From assembly GCF_036245865.1 (NCBI RefSeq), contig NZ_BTTW01000001.1, forward strand, positions 1,922,001 to 1,986,000: a stretch of 64,000 bases of DNA, read 5' to 3'. A program made the position numbers and the translations under genes. Of this stretch, positions 61,088-64,000 are shown one piece after another; the first letter of the stretch is position 1; each line of letters begins with the position of its first letter. Below the pieces are notes generated by a model, which had not been told where the DNA came from, did not search any database, and saw nothing but the letters and a program-made list of their open reading frames with translations. The DNA is from Corallococcus caeni. GTDB lineage: Bacteria; Myxococcota; Myxococcia; Myxococcales; Myxococcaceae.

Positions 61088-61710
61088 CGGACGCGGACGT
61101 GGAGCTGCTCCCGGAGCGGGCCCTGCACTGGCCTGAAGCCGGCGTGCTCGCCGTGGCCGACCTGCACTGGGGCAAGACCGAGTCGTTCCAGCAGCACGGC
61201 ATCCCCCTGCCCCTGGGCGTCCTGGAGGATGACCTGGCCCGCCTCTCCTCCGCCCTCACCGCCACCGGCGCCCGGCGCCTCCTCCTGGTGGGGGACCTCG
61301 TGCATTCGAAACAGGGGCTCACCGCCGATGTCATCAGCCGCGTGAATGCCTGGCGCGAAAACCATGCTTCATTAGAAGTCGTACTGATACGCGGCAATCA
61401 CGACCGCCACGTCCGGACCCTGCCCCCCACCTGGCGGATGGAGGATCGCGAGGACGCATGGGATGAAGGCCCGTTCCGCTTCGCCCACCACCCGGAGCCC
61501 GCTACAGGCCGCTACGTGTGGGCCGGTCATCTCCACCCCATGGTGCGCCTGACGGGCGGGGCGGACCGGCTGCGGCTGCCGTGCTTCCACCTGCGCCCCG
61601 GGGTGGGCGTGCTGCCCGCGTTCAGCGCCTTCACCGGGGGGCTCGACGTGCGGCGGGGCAGGAAGGACCGCGTCTACGCCGTCGCCGGCACCGCGGTGGT
61701 GGAGGTCTAG
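61057..61710 (+). CDS. pdeM: Ligase-associated DNA damage-response endonuclease PdeM
   Basis: The 217-residue calcineurin-type metallophosphoesterase has motifs VADLHWGKTESFQ, LVGDLVHSKQG, LIRGNHDRHV, FAHHPEP and WAGHLHPMVRL. It matches the small nuclease that accompanies the Lhr-like helicase in ligase-associated clusters. The ATG lies inside the helicase end, so the two are likely made and used together. Later residues (FHLRPGVGVLPAFSAFTGG) are family-typical. Confidence 0.92.
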   Translation: MVPGRCQTRVADADVELLPERALHWPEAGVLAVADLHWGKTESFQQHGIPLPLGVLEDDLARLSSALTATGARRLLLVGDLVHSKQGLTADVISRVNAWRENHASLEVVLIRGNHDRHVRTLPPTWRMEDREDAWDEGPFRFAHHPEPATGRYVWAGHLHPMVRLTGGADRLRLPCFHLRPGVGVLPAFSAFTGGLDVRRGRKDRVYAVAGTAVVEV

Positions 61711-61716
61711 CGAGCC

Positions 61717-62082
61717 ATGAGCCAGGCCAGGCGCCGCCGCGTGCTGGCGATCATCGCCACCGACGCCACCTTCGAGCGCGTCCCCCACCGGGGCGCCGAG
61801 GTGTGGATGGGCAAGTGCCTGCACTGCAACGCCCACCTCGCCGTCGGCCTGGACGGCGAGCCCATCAGCCGCGCCACCATCGAGCACATCGTGCCCCGGA
61901 CCGCCGGCGGCACCGACGCGCTGGAGAACCTGGGCCTCGCCTGCGCCCGCTGCAACCAGGGCAAGGGCAGCCGCCACGACGCCCACTTCCACCGCGACGC
62001 CCGCGTGCGCGAGCTGGTGGACCGCCTGCTCCAGAAGCGCCGCGATCGCTGGCGCGACCCCGGTGACCCGGACTCCGAGTAG
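61717..62082 (+). CDS. HNH endonuclease, small, linked to the ligase cluster
   Basis: The 121-residue product has a compact HNH domain: CLHCNA and CARCNQGKGS form two CxxC zinc knuckles around the core IEHIVPRTAGGTDALENLGLAC (His-Ile-Val-Pro, then Asn). The first 25 residues and the last 30 are basic helices. HNH enzymes nick or cut DNA. It starts six bases after the pdeM stop, so it is probably part of the same transcript and could act with the repair machinery; that role is inference. Confidence 0.85.
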   Translation: MSQARRRRVLAIIATDATFERVPHRGAEVWMGKCLHCNAHLAVGLDGEPISRATIEHIVPRTAGGTDALENLGLACARCNQGKGSRHDAHFHRDARVRELVDRLLQKRRDRWRDPGDPDSE

Positions 62083-62529
62083 CCCCGCTTCAGGCGTGGC
62101 GCGCGCCGTCGCACCTTGTAGCGCGCACCCTGAGAGGGATTGCTCCCCGAGGGCGGCGCTCCTCGCGCAAAGCCCCCTTCCGATCGCCAGAAGCGGGATT
62201 CATCACCCCGCGCGGGCAACTTGTCGCAACCGCCCCGGGAAGTGCTAAGCGATCCTTATTCCCACTCCCCACAGAATGGTTGACACTGCCGTGTTCATGG
62301 TTGATGGTCCCGCGCCGCATTGGGTCGGGAAATGCATGAGGGACCCGCGCCCACGGCACCATCCTAGAGGTTCGTTGGACGTGACTGCCTTGCCGTCTGA
62401 GCGCCAGGAGCCACCGCCCGCCCGGTCCACCGGGACCGGGACGGCCCCCCTGACTTCCGCGCCGAACGGTTTCCCCGCGTCCACTCCTGCTTCCATGTCG
62501 CCTTCAGTCCTCTTGACCCTGGTCCTGGT
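62083..62529 (+). other. Upstream region of the alternative complex III operon
   Basis: These 447 bases lie between the HNH gene and actA. I see one candidate promoter (62280-62308) and no convincing terminator for the repair cluster. A short open frame (62276-62533) ends by ATGA overlap with actA but contains the promoter sequence and has no recognisable content, so I treat it as non-coding leader. The leader from the promoter to actA would be long, about 215 bases. Confidence 0.45.
62280..62308 (+). promoter_or_regulatory. Candidate sigma-70-type promoter for actA
   Basis: TTGACA at 62280-62285 matches the -35 consensus exactly. After a 17-base spacer comes GATGGT at 62303-62308, 3 of 6 to the -10. 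An alternative weak pair (TTGTCG at 62221, GCTAAG at 62244) lies just upstream. Confidence 0.35.
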
Positions 62530-63192
62530 ATGAGCGGCCCTCTCTTCCCACGCTGGACGAATACGGTGTCGCGCCTGTCGGCCGCGATGCTCCTCGCCGT
62601 GCCCGCCATCGCCATCGGTGGCCTGCTGGCCTACGTGCGCTCCCCGCACGTGACCAATCAGGCGCACCCGGTGGAACAGCCCATCGAGTTCGACCACCGG
62701 CACCACGCCGGTGACGAGCAGATCGACTGTCGCTACTGCCACTGGACGGTGGAGAAGTCCCCGTCGGCGGGCATCCCCTCCACCACGGTGTGCATGTCCT
62801 GCCACGCCCAGGTGTGGAACAAGAGCCCGTACCTCACCGAGGTCCGCAAGGCGTTCTTCGCCGACCAGCCCATCCCCTGGGTTCGCGTCCACAACCTGCC
62901 GGACTTCGTCTACTTCAACCACTCCATCCACGTGGGCAAGGGCGTCGGCTGCGCCACCTGCCACGGCCGCGTGGACCAGATGGGCGCCATCGAGCAGTCC
63001 GCCCCGCTGACGATGAGCTGGTGCCTGGACTGCCACCGCAACCCCGGCCCCAACCTCCGCCCCCAGGAGTTCATCACCAGCATGACCTGGGCGCCCCCCA
63101 CGGAGAAGGCGGAGGCCACGGCCCTCGCTGAGAAGCTCTCCAAGGAATACGACGTTCACTCGCGCACGAGCTGCTCCACATGCCACCGATGA
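62530..63192 (+). CDS. actA: Alternative complex III pentahaem cytochrome subunit ActA
   Basis: The 220-residue product has one N-terminal TM helix (about 15-35, SAAMLLAVPAIAIGGLLAYV). Five CxxCH haem sites follow: CRYCH, CMSCH, CATCH, CLDCH and CSTCH. IEFDHRHHAG and FNHSIHVGKG supply distal His ligands. ActA is the periplasmic electron-exit subunit of alternative complex III, a quinol oxidase that replaces cytochrome bc1. The start overlaps nothing solid upstream, and the end overlaps actB as ATGA. Confidence 0.92.
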   Translation: MSGPLFPRWTNTVSRLSAAMLLAVPAIAIGGLLAYVRSPHVTNQAHPVEQPIEFDHRHHAGDEQIDCRYCHWTVEKSPSAGIPSTTVCMSCHAQVWNKSPYLTEVRKAFFADQPIPWVRVHNLPDFVYFNHSIHVGKGVGCATCHGRVDQMGAIEQSAPLTMSWCLDCHRNPGPNLRPQEFITSMTWAPPTEKAEATALAEKLSKEYDVHSRTSCSTCHR

Positions 63193-64000
63193 ACACCAAG
63201 CCTGACAGCGCGCCCGCGCAGGAAACCCCCTCGTCGTTCGCGCTCCCGGTCGTCTCGGGCCGCAACGAGGCCGCCCCCCACGCCCACGACGACGTCGTGA
63301 CGGAAGCCCTGGAGCACGCCTCCACCCGCGCCGTCCCGGCGGAGGGCGCGTACGGCAAGACGTACTGGCTCGGCCTGGAGGAGAAGCTCGCCACGCCGGA
63401 GTTCCTGGAGGAGACCCGCCCGGAGTTCCCCGTCGGCGCGGACCTGCCCCCCACCGGCTTCGCCCGCCGCGAGTTCATGCAGCTCCTGGGCGCGTCGCTC
63501 GCCCTGGCCGGCGCCACCGCGTGCAGCACCCGTCCCCAGGACGAGCGGCTGGTCGCGTACACGAAGACGCCGCCGGAAGTCACCCCGGGCAACCCGCTGC
63601 ACTACGCGTCCGGCATGACGCTCGGGGGCCACACCTCCGGCCTGCTCATCACCGCGCGCGAAGGCCGTCCGGTCAAGGTCGAGGGCAACCCCCAGCACCC
63701 CATCAACAAGGGCTCCGCGGGCGTCTTCGAGCAGGCGTTCCTGCTCTCCCTCTATGACCCGCAGCGCGCCCGCGTGCTGCGCCAGGGCAACAACCCCCGC
63801 TCGCTGCGCGTGCTGGCCGAGGAGGTCTCCGCCCTCGTCGGCCAGAAGGCCGCGGCCGACGGTGGCAGCCGCCTGCGCTTCCTCACGGAGCCCATCAGCT
63901 CCCCGATGCTGCGCGACGTGACGGGCCGCATCCAGAAGAAGCTGCCCAACGCGCGCTTCCACGCGTTCTCCTCCATCTCCGACTCCGCCGCCGCGGAGGC
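63189..64000 (+). CDS. actB: Alternative complex III molybdopterin-like/iron-sulfur subunit ActB, N-terminal part
   Basis: The gene runs off the window; about 270 residues are visible. After a 90-residue N-terminal extension (LEEKLATPEFLEETRPEFP is typical of ActB) comes a Tat-type leader FARREFMQLLGASLALAGATAC. LLITAREGRPVKVEGNPQHPINKG and LLSLYDPQRARVLRQG correspond to the molybdopterin-oxidoreductase-like domain that in ActB lacks a cofactor. The iron-sulfur part lies beyond the window. The start at ATG 63189 overlaps actA. Confidence 0.9.
   Translation, partial: MNTKPDSAPAQETPSSFALPVVSGRNEAAPHAHDDVVTEALEHASTRAVPAEGAYGKTYWLGLEEKLATPEFLEETRPEFPVGADLPPTGFARREFMQLLGASLALAGATACSTRPQDERLVAYTKTPPEVTPGNPLHYASGMTLGGHTSGLLITAREGRPVKVEGNPQHPINKGSAGVFEQAFLLSLYDPQRARVLRQGNNPRSLRVLAEEVSALVGQKAAADGGSRLRFLTEPISSPMLRDVTGRIQKKLPNARFHAFSSISDSAAAE

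Noticed and set aside
62276..62533. An 85-codon open frame ending by ATGA overlap with actA.
   Set aside because: It contains the best actA promoter sequence, is Pro/Ser/Thr-rich with no motif, and lacks a ribosome binding site.

Overview
The window reads as chromosomal DNA of a myxobacterium, probably family Myxococcaceae (Myxococcus/Corallococcus type). The reasons are very high GC with strong third-position bias (long open frames lie opposite almost every real gene), tightly overlapped operons with ATGA/GTGA/TTGA junctions, a chemosensory operon with hybrid parts, a PEGA-tailed Ser/Thr kinase, and a lipoprotein toxin/immunity pair of the kind known from Myxococcus. All calls were made by reading the sequence; no database search was run.

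Layout. 1-2908: end of a FemAB-like gene, then clpS-clpA (N-degron proteolysis). 2987-10958 (minus): a seven-gene chemosensory operon, RR - REC/CheW fusion - cheR - cheW - hybrid cheA - cheB - MCP. 11120-11953 (minus): fabI. 12263-16364: sucA-sucB (2-oxoglutarate dehydrogenase E1/E2), a terminator, then a cold-shock gene and a second terminator. 16837-21397 (minus): two tandem, clearly duplicated secreted S9 (DPP-IV-like) peptidases. 21487-24389: a UPF0489 gene followed by an inserted toxin-immunity cassette. 24417-27251 (minus): a BtuF-like binding protein and an Omp85-family protein. 27539-32957: an overlapped kinase / TPR-TonB receptor / lipoprotein operon. 33083: orphan response regulator. 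33575-37740 (minus): M49-type peptidase, carotenoid ketolase (crtW) and msrP-msrQ. 37874: htpG. 40023-45735 (minus): panE-like reductase, CPBP protease, lipoprotein subtilase and an FAD amine-oxidase-like protein. 45925-51419: aroF-trpDCFBA. 51466-52666: an acetyltransferase and a histidine phosphatase. 52670-54726 (minus): trpE-trpG. 54798-55712 (minus): a secreted SH3-like protein. 55915-62082: a complete ligase-associated DNA-repair cluster (exonuclease, ligase, Lhr-like helicase, PdeM nuclease) with an HNH nuclease gene attached. 62530-end: start of an alternative complex III operon (actA, actB partial).

The most interesting locus is 22234-24389. A lipoprotein (22366-23760) with a central hydrophobic segment and a C-terminal AHH/HNH-type nuclease domain overlaps by ATGA a gene for an Imm11-like immunity protein. 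The architecture matches the SitA/SitI toxins that myxobacteria pass to one another by TraA/B-dependent outer membrane exchange. The pair sits between two exact 33-bp direct copies of the last 33 bases of the upstream UPF0489 gene (22234-22266 and 24357-24389). This implies that a mobile 2.1-kb cassette inserted at that gene's 3' end, restored its stop codon, and could be excised precisely. The second most interesting locus is the repair cluster, where the HNH gene begins six bases after pdeM and may be an extra component.
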